A stretch of 64,000 bases of DNA from Isoetes taiwanensis (lineage: Eukaryota; Streptophyta; Lycopodiopsida; Isoetales; Isoetaceae), in assembly GCA_021234155.1 (NCBI GenBank), contig JAJEKV010000830.1, positions 19,423 to 83,422 of the forward strand, in the 5' to 3' direction. The notes below the pieces were generated by a model that saw only the letters and a list, made by a program, of their open reading frames with translations, did not search any database and was not told where the DNA came from. Within the stretch, counting starts at the first letter, position 1; the number at the start of each line of letters is the position of its first letter. This document shows positions 10,748-22,387 of the stretch, piece after piece. The position numbers were made by a program, and so were the translations under genes.

Positions 10748-12067
10748 AGGATCACATGTCCATCCAGATTCTCAAATAACACGTGCCTCATTTGATGACC
10801 TTGTTTTTTCAAGGTCCTATTCATGGCTTCCGTTTCATACTAATATATTGGAGGAGGATCGTCTCTTCCATTATACAAAAGTTCCAAAGAACACAACATG
10901 CATGTATGATCTTGGAGGCTTTGCCAACATGTACAGGCAAGTGTTTCAGAATTCTGAATTTTTCCTTGACAATGCCAAATCCATTTTCTACACACACTCT
11001 GCCCCTTCAAATCCTTTTGTTAAACTTACCATAAGCACCATGATTTTAAGGAAAGACTTTAAGGAGAAAGGGCCTGCTAGAATAAGTTGAATCACCTAAT
11101 AGTAGTGGTGGAATAGTTACTTGAACCTCTTGGACAGTAGGCTGCCCCTTCTTCAACTTTCTGCCACTCAGAGTCACCACTGGTTCTTGCAAAATTTGTT
11201 TGGAGGCAATTTTATTATAGATCTCTTCTTGAACTGATTGGAATCATGGACTGAACCTATTTTTGTTACACAAACATTTATAAACAATCTGCTATGTGTC
11301 ACACTTCCTTTCAGGAGACATGAATGCCTCTTATGTCTGCTGTAATAGTCATCCCCAGTATCCTTTTTTTTTTTGGTTTCCTCCATAAAAAGATGTGGGA
11401 ACCGTCAACTGCACCATATATATTGGGCAACCCAGTTGCATCATGGAATTCCTTAATACACTGAGTTAATCTTGCTCCTGTAGGCATGGCAACAAACCGT
11501 TTGTAAAGCATTGTCTTCGAAGCCAATACAAGCGTGACTTTCTTGGTATATTTTTGCACCATTGCTTTCCCAACATAAAATCTCTGCCCCACATGTAAGG
11601 GCATATCCCCGTGTGCTAGAAAATACAGAACCATAGCAACTGCTTTCCTTGGATCAACAGGGGGCCTTACTTTAATCCCGGGCCTGACGAGATAAGGCAC
11701 AATTAAACCTACCAGTCTCTCAAATGTGGCCCTTTTCATCCTGTAAAATTGGTGCCACATATCGTCTTCAAAGGATGGCAGACAATTCCAAGCATGGTTA
11801 TCGATATTATCCCACTGTGTTCTTTGCCTTGGAGCAATCCAAAATCTTCTTGGTGGTCTTCTAACCCTACTGGAATGCTACCATTAAAGCTGCAGATGCG
11901 CAAAAAAACAAACCATTATTATCTTCTAAAACTTCATCATCGAACAGGTTCGTTGGGTCTTCGAGCTCGTTGAGCGCAAGTAGCTGCATACAGTATCTGT
12001 AAAATGCAAATCCGAGTGTCAAAGCCCGAAAAAGCATGGCAATCATGCCAAGAATGACCGGATCCAT
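10748..12067 (-). pseudogene. Harbinger A DDE transposase, frameshifted
   Basis: Starts MDPVILGMIAMLFRALTLG at 12,067. A long block in one frame (11,311-11,760) gives WHQFYRMKRATFERLVGLIV, a Lys/Thr-rich linker, and LPNIYGAVDGSHIFLWRKP with the first catalytic Asp. A run of T/A at about 11,366-11,376 shifts the frame into GDDYYSRHKRHSC. The second Asp lies in LLGDSTYS (about 11,080-11,105), and the Glu in ENGFGIVKEKFRILKHLPVH (about 10,930-10,985). The C-terminus reads HQMRHVLFENLDGHVIL and stops near 10,748. All three catalytic acids are present, so the copy is young, but the frameshifts leave it non-functional as written. It faces the Myb-like and serine-rich genes. Confidence 0.88.
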
Positions 12068-12390
12068 GGTTTAGCAGCCGGAATTCAAAGCATAGAGAGG
12101 CAAAACTAGAAATGAAATATCCCACATAGACTGCCGAACCAAGAAAAAAACAGACTTGAATATCCCACAATTTGGCGCCCGAATGAAACGTTACGGTCGA
12201 ATTATCCCACAAAGAACTCGTCGGCCGGAATGGATGCAGGTTCGAAAATCCGGCAAACAGCAAAAATTCTGCCCATAACCGAGATTGTTAAGCCTCGAGC
12301 GAAAATTGTCTCTCCTCTCCTCACAAAAAAATACGTACATTTAGGGGAGGAGATGTATATGACGAGAGATGGGTTTTTACAACAAGCATG

Positions 12391-13443
<1,053 letters not shown>

Positions 13444-13505
<62 letters not shown>
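13444..13505 (+). repeat. (GA)n microsatellite, about 62 bp
   Basis: GA tract at the 5'-truncated end of LINE fragment A. The sequence just before it, tatgtagccagggagggagg, recurs before the GA tract at 14,928. Confidence 0.95.
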
Positions 13506-13507
<2 letters not shown>

Positions 13508-13547
13508 TATTTTTTACGTTAGTAGCACAAGCCAACATCCCCTTAGG

Positions 13548-13551
<4 letters not shown>

Positions 13552-13581
<30 letters not shown>
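13552..13581 (+). repeat. (GA)n microsatellite, about 30 bp
   Basis: Short GA run directly abutting the 3' end of LINE fragment B. It is separated from the tract at 13,444 by 46 bp of unique sequence. Confidence 0.95.
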
Positions 13582-13584
<3 letters not shown>

Positions 13585-14924
13585 ATTATGTCTATGGGAG
13601 GCCTCAAAGGCCTATTAGACAAAACCATAAACATCTTCATAAAATAATAGATGAGTTTCCAAATCCTCATCTAGCTCATCACTCTCCTCAAACTATCTGA
13701 ATTATCAACATTAACAAACAGTGTGAGAACTTAAACAAGTATCCCTATGTTGGAGAAGTTCAATCAAATATTTTCCCAACATATCACTATTAAGTGTAAA
13801 AAAGAGTGGGTAGATCGTTATAATGAATACCGTGTTTATCTCGAATTGCTTCATAGGCCCTACATGAAGCAATGTATGATCTTCATCCTCCACCTGGTTT
13901 GAGTCACATACCTTGCGGTATCTTTGATCTCGTGGTATGATATGCCCCATCTCCCCACTTCTACCCCCAAATGGTGGGAGCTAAGACGGATCCTGCAGAT
14001 AGAATGTCTCTTTTGTATTGAAATATTTTTCTGTAAGTGTGTAGATGGCGTCCAAATTCGGATTTATGCTTTGCTTGTATAAGATCATCTTAGTTTTGGG
14101 CTGCCTCCACATCTTCATAAGTATCTTCTTAGAGATCCATTGTCTTAGATCCGAGTCAACCAAGATCACTTCTTCCCATTGGATATCCCATTTTGGAGCC
14201 ATTTTGTTACATCATGTAATAATCCTTTCTCTTTACTTGATATCAAAGCTTTGTGAGCAAGCCGAGATTCATCCAATGCCAACACCTTCTTGAGGTACAT
14301 AATACACCTCAAAATAGCTTCTCCCTCAAGTGGCATTAGCCCACTTTCCATCAACATCATAGGGTAAGGTGTTTGAGCTTTCACTCCCAACTCAAGCCTT
14401 AAGAACTTCTTCAAGACTTGTTCTATATCATCCCATAGACATTCTGGAATGCTTGGCCCCAAATTTCAGATCCATATAGGATTACACTTTGCACAAGTGA
14501 TGACAGTCTGACTTTACTTTAAGGTTCAAGACCATAAATGAGACCTCCTACACATGCTATGCAAGCGCATATAAGGCTCTTGCCCTCCATCAACTCGTTG
14601 TGAAATACACATATTCCATCTATGATTCCTGCTGCTGAAAATAAGGCCCAAGTATTTATAAGAATCACATATACTCACAAAACTCCCTTTATATGGAAAA
14701 TAGGTCTACGTTTGAGAGCACCAAATCATAACACTTGTCTTGTCTAAGTTCACTTGCATACTGTTTGATCACAAAATGCAGCCAATCCATCTAGGTGTTT
14801 TTGCATGTGTTCTTTTGATCTTGCAAATATAACAACATCATCGGCATACATCAATAATGTACAATATAGCCATGCACTTATTATGTACCTCTGGGCATTA
14901 TGTAGCCCAGAGAGAGGAGGGAGG

Positions 14925-14927
<3 letters not shown>
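13582..14927 (-). pseudogene. LINE fragment B: 5'-truncated ORF2 of a related subfamily
   Basis: On the minus strand the blocks run YADDVVIF region (near 14,840), SYKYLGL, LWSW, the frame MGPSIPECLWDDIEQVLKKF (14,166-14,462), KWDIQWEEVILVDSDLRQW (13,981-14,202) and a Cys-rich segment with VEDEDHTLLHV (13,711-13,950). These match ORF2 of the complete LINE in order but with more divergence, so this is a different subfamily. Frames are broken throughout. It begins at the same point near YADD as fragment A, and both beginnings touch a GA tract. Confidence 0.8.

Positions 14928-15003
<76 letters not shown>
14928..15003 (+). repeat. (GA)n microsatellite, about 76 bp
   Basis: GA tract that directly follows, in sense orientation, the ATTTCATTTCATTTCAT end of the complete LINE. 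The LINE's 3' tail is therefore (CT)n rather than poly(A). Confidence 0.97.
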
Positions 15004-15006
<3 letters not shown>

Positions 15007-15040
15007 AATGAAATGAAATGTTATTACGTCTGCGGAGACC

Positions 15041-18000
15041 TCATAGGTCTATAAGACAATCAAAGTGTAATTCCATCAGTTCTTCTGAGAAATCCTCATA
15101 TAGGACTTCCTCAGCTCTCTCCTCATAATCATCAATGTCATCAATATCAAAAGACAAATTTCTCTCTACATATGTGTCTCTACATTTTAAAATATCAATA
15201 ATGAAAGCACCTACTACATTTGCATCTAAAGTAAATAACTGGAATAGACTCTCTACTTTGATGTTGTATTGAGCTCTCAATAGCTCGTACGCAGGGCATA
15301 CCAGCAACACATGATTCTCATCCTCTACCTCTGCACCTCCACAAACCTTGCATGTTCTGCATTCTCTAGGTAAGTTGCTCCAACGCCCAGCTTCCACACC
15401 CAGCCTATGTGAACTGAGACGGAGCCGGCTGATAGCATGCCTCTTACCTATAGATATGTTCTCCTGTAGATGCTTAGCCTGCATTAAATTGGGATTCATA
15501 TTCAATCTATACAAACACATCTTGGTTGGTGGATTCTGCCATAATTTATCTATTACCTTCTTTTTGACCCATTGCCTGACATCACCATCATACAACAGTG
15601 CATCCTCCAGTGTAATGTCCCATCTTTTTAGCCAAGACAGTATGTCAGCATACCACCCTCGCTCAAGACTAGACATCATGGCATTATGTGGAATCCGATC
15701 ATCTGTTTGTTTGTTCAACTTTCTCACATATCGGATACATCTGACAATTGCTTCACCTTCCATCGGCATCAAACCGCATTCAGCTAACAGCATGGGAAAT
15801 GGAGTTTGCATTTTAGCTCCTATCTCCTGTCTCAAAAATTTTTTCAGCACTTGTTCTATATCCTCCCATAATCCTTTAGGCAGACTTGGCCCCCATATGC
15901 CATGACCATAGAGCACTACAGTCTGCACTAATACAAAGAAAAGCTTAATTTTCATTTTCCAAGACCATAAATGGATTCGTCTGTTTATGCTCTGCATAGT
16001 ATATAAGGCTTTAAGCCCACCTTCGATCCTCTGTTCTATGCATGCATTCCATCTATGATTTCGATGGATTTCTAGTCCAAGGTATTTATAAGATTCACAA
16101 GTCTGAATTTCAGCCCCTTTAAACTTAAAGCATGTCTGCCTAAGAATCCCAACTGCCATAACCTTTGTTTTCTCGAGATTCACCTGCATATCAGTATGAT
16201 CACAAAAAGAGGCTAGTGCGTCTATGTGTTTCTGCATTTGTTCAGGAGTACGCGCAAAAATGACCACATCATCAGCATACATTAGCAATCTTATCACATA
16301 ATCATGTAGAACCGTACCTTCTCCTCCATTCTCAGTGAGCCATGCGTCCAGACTATCAATGAAGAGTCCGAACAGCGTAGGAGATAAAGGGCAACCCTGT
16401 TTAACTCCGATATTACTTAAGATTGTTTCAGGAGCATCTAATGAGAAGGGAAAGGATAACTGCACAAGAACTTTTTCATATAATATTCTTACTGCTTCCC
16501 TAAGACCAACAGGTATCTGCAGTTGCTCCATCTGTCTCCATAATTTATCTCTGGGTATCTTATCAAATGCTTTTTTAAAGTCCACAAAAAGAATGTAAAC
16601 TGGCTTCTTCTTACCCTTAACCGAGTCCATGATCGCCTTCAATGTAACAAGGTGATCTGTTGTAGATCTATGAGCACGAAATCCTGCCTGAGTTTCAGAT
16701 CTGATATGTTTCTCTTCCGTCCATTGGCTTAGTTTCTTCTCTATAATAGTGGCAAATAGTTTAGAGAATAAGCTACTGATCATCAAGGTACGGTAATTGT
16801 TGGCTATTGCAGGGTCACCACCTTTCCAAAGAGGTACAATCCTGTTAGTCTGCCATGAAAGTGGAAAGCCTTGTTTAGCACCAAGTTAAGTAGTTTCTCC
16901 ACTACTACATATAGTTCTGTACTTGCCCATTTCAGCAATTCAGCCCCAAGATCCTGTATATCTCTCGCCTTACCATTTGATAGTCTTTTGATTCCGTCCT
17001 CAACGTCCTCCATGGTTATGAGCAGATCTGATTTGCCATTTCTATCTTCACCTACTCCTGCTACATGATACAAATTATGCACATGTTGCCATAGCTCCTG
17101 CGCAGTAATGGCTACATCATTTGCTTTTTCCTTTTTTTCATCCTATTCCAGAATTTTTTTGGCTCCTTGAGGTATTCTTGGACGAGTTGCTCTTGCCTCT
17201 TAAAGAGATAGGCACGTTTCTTCTTCCTTATTAGCTTTACTAACTCCCTTTTTAGCTTCTTTCTATTCTCTCCTTTTGCTCTTAGAAACCTCTTTTTCAA
17301 TTCTTTACAATCCACATCATACCATGCATTACATTTTAATCCCTTAACAATGCGCTGTGGGACAAAACATCTGTTGGCAGATCCTACTAACATCGTGGCG
17401 ATGGTATCAGATAATGTAGATGCATCATCGGACCAACACATGTTTGCAATAGCCTGCTCAGTATCCTTTCTAAAGCGTTCAGCCTGCTTGTAATCATATC
17501 TTATTCTCGGCAAGTACTTTGTCTGCATTGCTTTACTTGCTAGAGCTGGTAGAGCAAAGAATATTGGGGCATGATCGGATTCAATCCTATCATCCAGAAC
17601 AATAAAATCCTGGATATATTGGGCTGTATCTTCTCCACATATAAGGTAATCTACTACACTTCGCTGTCTACATGTGAAGCCTCCTGATCTCGGGTATCTG
17701 CTTATGCCATTCATGATGCGCATATTAGTACTACTACATAAATTCAATAGCTGCCTACCCGTTTTGGTCAGAATTGGATCTGCTGATGTGCGTCTCCAGC
17801 CCCTTATTTCCAGCGTATGCTCATCTTCAGCCTCAAGCCACAGGTGGTCTTCAGCATCAATGTAAACCGTGGCTTGTTTATGTTTTGTACGTGCATTAAA
17901 GTCCCCTGTTATGATAACCTGGCCCTTTTCTTGATATACCATGATATCCTGCTCCAAATTATAGAATGGGTCATCACTTGAAGCATCCAGAGCAGCTGCA

Positions 18001-18368
18001 TAAGCCTGCTTATGGCGCGGTGCAAAATAGCAGATTGCCATATATGTGATGTCCATGCCTCTAGTGATCTCTATCCACATGTACTGGTTATTCCTGTCCT
18101 TTCTTATCCCTTTAACAGTATGTGCATATTCTTCCCGAATATAGCAAGCTACTCCACCATTACCACAATCACCCTGCGTAAATCTTATATTCTTAACTGA
18201 GTAAATGTTTTTAAAATTTTCAATTTCTGGCAGCCCAAACATATCGTGCTCCTTAGTTTCTACAAAGCAAATCATGTCTACTTCACATAAAATATCTTCC
18301 ATACCGATAATCTTATCTACTGTAAGTCTATTAATATTCCAGATACCTATCCTAAAGGTCTCCTGCAC
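15041..18368 (-). pseudogene. LINE ORF2: AP endonuclease, reverse transcriptase, zinc-finger tail (two frameshifts)
   Basis: ORF2 nicks target DNA and copies the element RNA there. The endonuclease part (17,112-18,368) has RIGIWNINRLT, CFVETKEHD, ITGDFNARTK and SDHAPIFF, holding the catalytic Asn, Glu, Asp and His. A one-base shift at an A run near 17,130 and another near 16,880 (aaac versus the expected aaaac) lead into the RT part, with FVDFKKAFDKIPRDKLW, GVKQGCPLSPTLFG and the catalytic YADDVVIF. The C-terminus has CRTCKVCGGAEVEDENHVLLVC, a zf-RVT-like finger. There is no ATG at the start: codons after the ORF1 TAG run straight into the endonuclease, and the first Met lies after the catalytic Asn. 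Apart from the shifts, the copy looks complete. Confidence 0.85.
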
Positions 18369-18371
18369 TTC

Positions 18372-19307
18372 CTATGCTTCAATCACAGCCTTCCCCTTTC
18401 TCCAAGTGACTTTCTTATTATTGGCTCTAGCTTCCTTCACTTTCTCTAATTCCTGTTTCTTTTCCATCATTTGTTCTTTTGTCAGATCTTCATTGATCCA
18501 AATGAACTGGTTTTTCAATTTGAATCTGTTCTTAAGTACAGAAAAACGAGCATCTCTAGTCTGGAACCGAACCACAACGTGTCTTGTCCCTGCCTCTTTC
18601 TTTCCTACCCGAAAAGCATCAAGCACACTCGCATCCATTATCTCCAATTTCTCCTCAAATAGTTTAGTCACTGCGTCTTTTGTGTTTTCATTTTCTTGTT
18701 CTGGCATACCCACAATTCTGAGATTCAATGCCCGCTGCTTCCTTTCTTGCCCTTCAATATATTCCTGTAATTCTGTTTTTACTGCCATAATCTCGAAGTT
18801 ATCCTGGTAGCTTTGTATCTTCAATATATCTTCTTTTACCTCCTCTATTTCTGATTTAATATCCTTTTTCACTTCATTCATTTCAGTTTTCAGCAGAGCC
18901 ATATCCTCTTCCATTTCTGATTTAATATCCCCTTTCACTTCCTTCATTTCAGTTTTCAGCAGAGCCATATCATCCCTGATTGATTTGTTTTCATTATTTA
19001 GCCTTCGAATCTCATTTGTCAAAGCTTCATGTGCATCTATCCATTTTGTTTCTCTTATAGCTGCCTCCTTCCGAAATTGTATGAGTTCTTGCCATATTAT
19101 TTCCAATGAAATTGGGGTGCTCAGTTCGTCATCTGACTCTGTAACAGACTTCTTTATTTTGTCCTTCTTGGCAGCAGCAGCATCCGGAGTTTTAATCCAT
19201 GTTGCAACAATCGTCTCTATTTTGCTAGTACCACCACTAGTATCCGTTCCAGAAGCAACAAATCCTTTTTTTATTATTTTGGGGCAGCCGGAAATACCCC
19301 CAGCCAT
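18372..19307 (-). CDS. LINE ORF1 protein (RNA-binding chaperone, L1 ORF1p-like)
   Basis: L1 ORF1 proteins coat the element RNA and assist target-primed reverse transcription. The 311-residue frame starts MAGGISGCPKIIKKG. It has a Lys/Asp/Ser-rich N-terminus, a long heptad-like stretch with two near copies of MALLKTEM.EVK.DIKSE (residues about 110-150) typical of a trimerising coiled coil, an RRM-like core beginning LNLRIVGMPEQENENTKD (about 196-215) with HVVVRFQTRDAR, and a basic C-terminus with KVTWRKGKAVIEA. This layout is that of vertebrate-type L1 ORF1p. The same frame stays open upstream to about 19,400 without an ATG, so a longer start is possible. The stop is TAG, and the endonuclease follows in the same frame. 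Confidence 0.8.
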   Translation of the reverse strand: MAGGISGCPKIIKKGFVASGTDTSGGTSKIETIVATWIKTPDAAAAKKDKIKKSVTESDDELSTPISLEIIWQELIQFRKEAAIRETKWIDAHEALTNEIRRLNNENKSIRDDMALLKTEMKEVKGDIKSEMEEDMALLKTEMNEVKKDIKSEIEEVKEDILKIQSYQDNFEIMAVKTELQEYIEGQERKQRALNLRIVGMPEQENENTKDAVTKLFEEKLEIMDASVLDAFRVGKKEAGTRHVVVRFQTRDARFSVLKNRFKLKNQFIWINEDLTKEQMMEKKQELEKVKEARANNKKVTWRKGKAVIEA

Positions 19308-19545
19308 CTCCCTGTCCGACCCATCAGAGTCAGGCCCGGACCCATCAGAGGATTCGACATGTTTGGCTTTGCTTTTCTGGAGTTTAGGGTAAGCGCCATT
19401 TTTGGCCTCCTTGATGCCTTGGCCACATGCTGACCGAGAGATGACGAGAGAGAATACGAGAGAATACGAGAGATGAGAGATGGGGGGAGAGATGGGAGAG
19501 ATGGGTTAGAGTGGGAAAACCCAACTCTCACCTCGAGAGATGATT

Positions 19546-19569
19546 CGCCCCTAACAGCCGTTAGGGGCG
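19546..19569. repeat. Perfect hairpin near the left end of Harbinger B
   Basis: The same CGCCCCTAAC / GTTAGGGGCG inverted repeat with an AGCC loop as in element A, at the same distance from the end. Confidence 0.85.
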
Positions 19570-19865
19570 TTTTCATTGCCCACTAACCAAACAATTAGCC
19601 TTAATTTTTGCATTTTGAAAAAAGCGCCGAAATGTTTCCCACACCGAATACCAGGGGCGCCATTTCCCCTGTTTCTTGATCTTCAAGGCCGCCTAATTCT
19701 TGCTCCAAGTATCCAATTCCTCGAAGCAATTAGCCGATTACGATCCAGGTATTCATCCGATCACGCAGGCATTTTCATTATGTTTTTTGTGCATTCGTTC
19801 ATTAATTTCTGATCGTCAATTTCCTTTTATGTCGTCCTTATTCCCAATCAATTAATTGGATTCAG

Positions 19866-21067
19866 ATGTCTAAGGCCTCTCGATCTACTTTGCCGAAAGC
19901 AACCGGCCAAGCCTTTTCGTGCCTCCTTGGATTGAAAAAAATGGCACCAAGAAGGATTTAGAAAAAATGACAGGCCAGATCTCCATGGATGTGCAATTGG
20001 AGACTAATTCTGAGCCAATTCCCTCTTCAAGACAGTCAAAAGAAAAGAGATCCAAGCGTGTATTCAGCGAAATTCAGGCATCCTCCAATATTGTGAGTGA
20101 ATCTTTAGAAACCGATTCTGCTTTGGCTATTGTTGTGCATGAGCAGGAAAATTCGAAAGTGATAGACACAAAGAATAGGAAGTCCCCTGTGCAATGGACA
20201 GATCACGATGTCTCCACATTCCTCAATCTCCTGAACGAGATGAAATTGGTAACCGGAGGCACCCTCAACCTCTCCAACACACAGTGGAAGGAAATTATGA
20301 TGAAATTGCAGCCCTTTGTTGGGGGTTTAGTGGGGTGAGACAACTAAAGAACAAATGGGATAAAGCGCAAGCTAAATTTAAAGATGAGAAGGAGGCTTGT
20401 AGCCATCTGGGTTCACGAACCATCAAGTTGGCGGTGGTATGTGAGAATGGAAGAAGTTAAATATGGTGTTACCTCTGATAATCCAATACCAGGTGCTGGT
20501 GATGATGGTGAATTTGGCAATGAAGCTTTCGAGGCTGCAGACTTGCATGCCAATTACTCAGAATCTTTCATGAATGACAGTTTTTTTGAAACTGTTGGAA
20601 CAGATGCAGCATTTGAAGACCAATTTGCTGATCCACCCAATTCAAACAATGATGTTAACACGGAAATCCAAAGCAGTCCAAAGTGATGCGAAATTCCAAT
20701 CAATAGGACACCCACGAGGGAAACCGCATGATTCTTCAAGTCCTAGATCAGCAAACATGTAATCACCGAGTTTGTGGAAAACCTACAAGTAGAAAGAAGT
20801 CGGGTTGCAAATAGATGAGGACATTGCAATGGGAATATCACGCGGATGGCAAGCACATTTGGGGACACAGAGGTGAAGAAATTAGATTTTACGAAAAAAG
20901 AAGAAAGTGCAAGAAAAATTGAGTTGGTCGGGGAATTGGAAACAATAAGATCGCAAAACAAATCGAAAATTGCAGAGTCAATGGCTGCAATGACTCAAAG
21001 CATATGTGAAATGACAAAGGAGACCTTGCTCGAAATTGCCAAACTTGCTGCCAAAAACAAGGAATAA
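19866..21067 (+). pseudogene. Harbinger B Myb/SANT-like DNA-binding protein, broken
   Basis: Here the start codon is intact: ATG at 19,866 (MSKASRSTLPK) just after a ttcag acceptor-like site, equivalent to ATA in copy A. One extra T in ccttttcgtgcc shifts the frame at about 19,914. The core continues in another frame (19,919-20,338) with VQWTDHDVSTFLNLLNEMKL and NTQWKEIMMKLQP. Further shifts follow near 20,335 and 20,700-20,840. The C-terminal coiled-coil block with SICEMTKETLLEIAKLAAK ends at 21,067. As in copy A, this should be the DNA-binding partner of the transposase. The reading frame seen by combining the two copies is conserved, so the gene was once functional. Confidence 0.8.
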
Positions 21068-21263
21068 AGGTTCGTTTTCAGTTATTTGCTTTTTAGAATT
21101 TCTTTTTTGGAACTGTCACAAAATCATCCAGTATTCTTAAATATTAAAGAAGTTGTACAGCCCTATTATTTTAGCATTAAATATTGCCTTCTAGTCACAG
21201 TCATCCAAATTCGTAAAGGCTACTTAAGCTCCCTCCAATTCTTGCATGCAAGCCCCTTCGACA

Positions 21264-21827
21264 ATATGGAGAGAGTAGGTGAAGCAAAGCGTTAGCTCTC
21301 CTAGCCGAAGCTCCTCTTCTTCGAGTTCCTCTTCTTCGAGTTCCTATCAAACTCCACCCACCACATCTTCATCTTCCTCCAAGAAGCCCTACTATTCTGA
21401 CCATGATACCTGGCCTACCTCCAGTGATGAGGTTCTTCCAGGCAGCAGTGGGGATTCTCTGCAGTTTAGTGACCCGCCTGTCAGCTTAGAGAATATTTTT
21501 CAGGAAAATCAAGAAGACTCTTCGGACGAAGTGGAGCAAGAAGAAAGCGAGTTTTCATCTCCCACTGTCCAGCCAGGAGACCCTGAAGTTGAAGTTATGT
21601 CTCACAAGGTTATTCATTGCAGCTTCAGTAAGGAGACCATTTCAGTTTTTATTCGAATGGGCATTTTCGTGGATCAGGAGGTTTTGGAATGGGCAGCAAA
21701 TTCTGCAAACAACCGTACAGGACATATGGAGTGTGTCTATTTGAAGCTACAGGAAATGTGGTGCCTCCATCAAATTCGTAGTCCAACCTTTCCTTGTGAT
21801 CTGTGTCCCCTTTCTATGCGAATCTGA
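21264..21827 (+). pseudogene. Harbinger B serine-rich accessory protein (frame nearly open)
   Basis: The equivalent of the 9148-9702 gene. The original ATG near 21,264 is now followed by an early frameshift and TAG, but from about 21,279 one frame is open for 182 codons. It holds a Ser run, an acidic Glu-rich middle, and the conserved block SHKVIHCSFSKETI, VLEWAANSANNRTGHMECVY, WCLHQIRSPTFPCDLCP. The block is conserved with copy A in protein sequence while the surrounding DNA has many differences. The family is unrecognised. Confidence 0.65.
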
Positions 21828-22387
21828 CTCTCCTTCACTTCTTTTTTTTGTTATGCATTTTCTTTTTATAAAATGCCTTTGTTTCTGTTAAATGGCATGG
21901 CTGCCATTCTTTTTTCTCATATGATTGCTCGGAAACTGACAGTTGAAAACAAATGCCAATGTGTATTCATGCAGATTTCCTGGTATCATTGGAAGGTGTG
22001 CAGACTTGTTTTTAGTATAGTGAAGTCATTTGACTCACTTAGAATGTTTCTGGCAGCTCAAATGCTCAAATATTTTGAACAGGGCTTTATATGCCCATGT
22101 AATCTTCTTTTATGAATATAAACTTCTCTTTTCAAACTTGTTTGTGTACAAATGATTTTTCCTGCTCTTGTAAGTTCTCTAATTGTGAAGTCACAGGACT
22201 CACTAATTCTGTAACAGGTTGTTCAGTATTTCTAAGTGAAATATTTTGAGGCTCTAAATGGAAACTTAGCTCTAAACTCAATCACTTATTTATCATAATG
22301 TAAGAAATGCCTGACAAATAAGTAAAGATAGCGAGATGGATAAGAATTGACATTTGAATTTAATATTTTTTGTCTACAAAAAAACAA

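Larger units (their letters stand above)
7305..12390. mobile_element. PIF/Harbinger element A, about 5.1 kb
   Basis: The left end reads gcgttggccacat directly after a GA tract. The right end stops at aagcatg, just inside the expected terminal repeat, and runs into another GA tract. Inside are a plus-strand Myb/SANT-like gene and a serine-rich gene, then a minus-strand DDE transposase facing them. The whole unit aligns in the same order with element B (19,419-24,066). A differs from B by a solo LTR inserted at 10,261-10,709. All three genes carry stops or frameshifts, so A is not autonomous as written. Confidence 0.85.
15004..19418 (-). mobile_element. Nearly full-length LINE retrotransposon (about 4.4 kb)
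   Basis: Minus-strand element with ORF1 (coiled coil plus RRM-like protein), endonuclease, reverse transcriptase and a C-terminal Cys/His motif. The 3' end is TTTCATTTCATTTCAT followed by (CT)n, with no poly(A). The 5' end abuts the left terminal repeat of Harbinger B at 19,419. No target-site duplication is clear because one side is microsatellite. ORF1 is intact; ORF2 has two apparent one-base frameshifts in A runs. It is the best-preserved of the three LINE copies. Confidence 0.88.

Noticed and set aside
15348-15905. 185-codon plus-strand ORF, Cys- and Ser-rich
   Set aside because: Lies antisense to the LINE reverse transcriptase C-terminal part, whose conserved motifs are on the minus strand.
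18205-18810. 201-codon plus-strand ORF, hydrophobic and Ser-rich
   Set aside because: Antisense shadow of LINE ORF1 and the start of the endonuclease.
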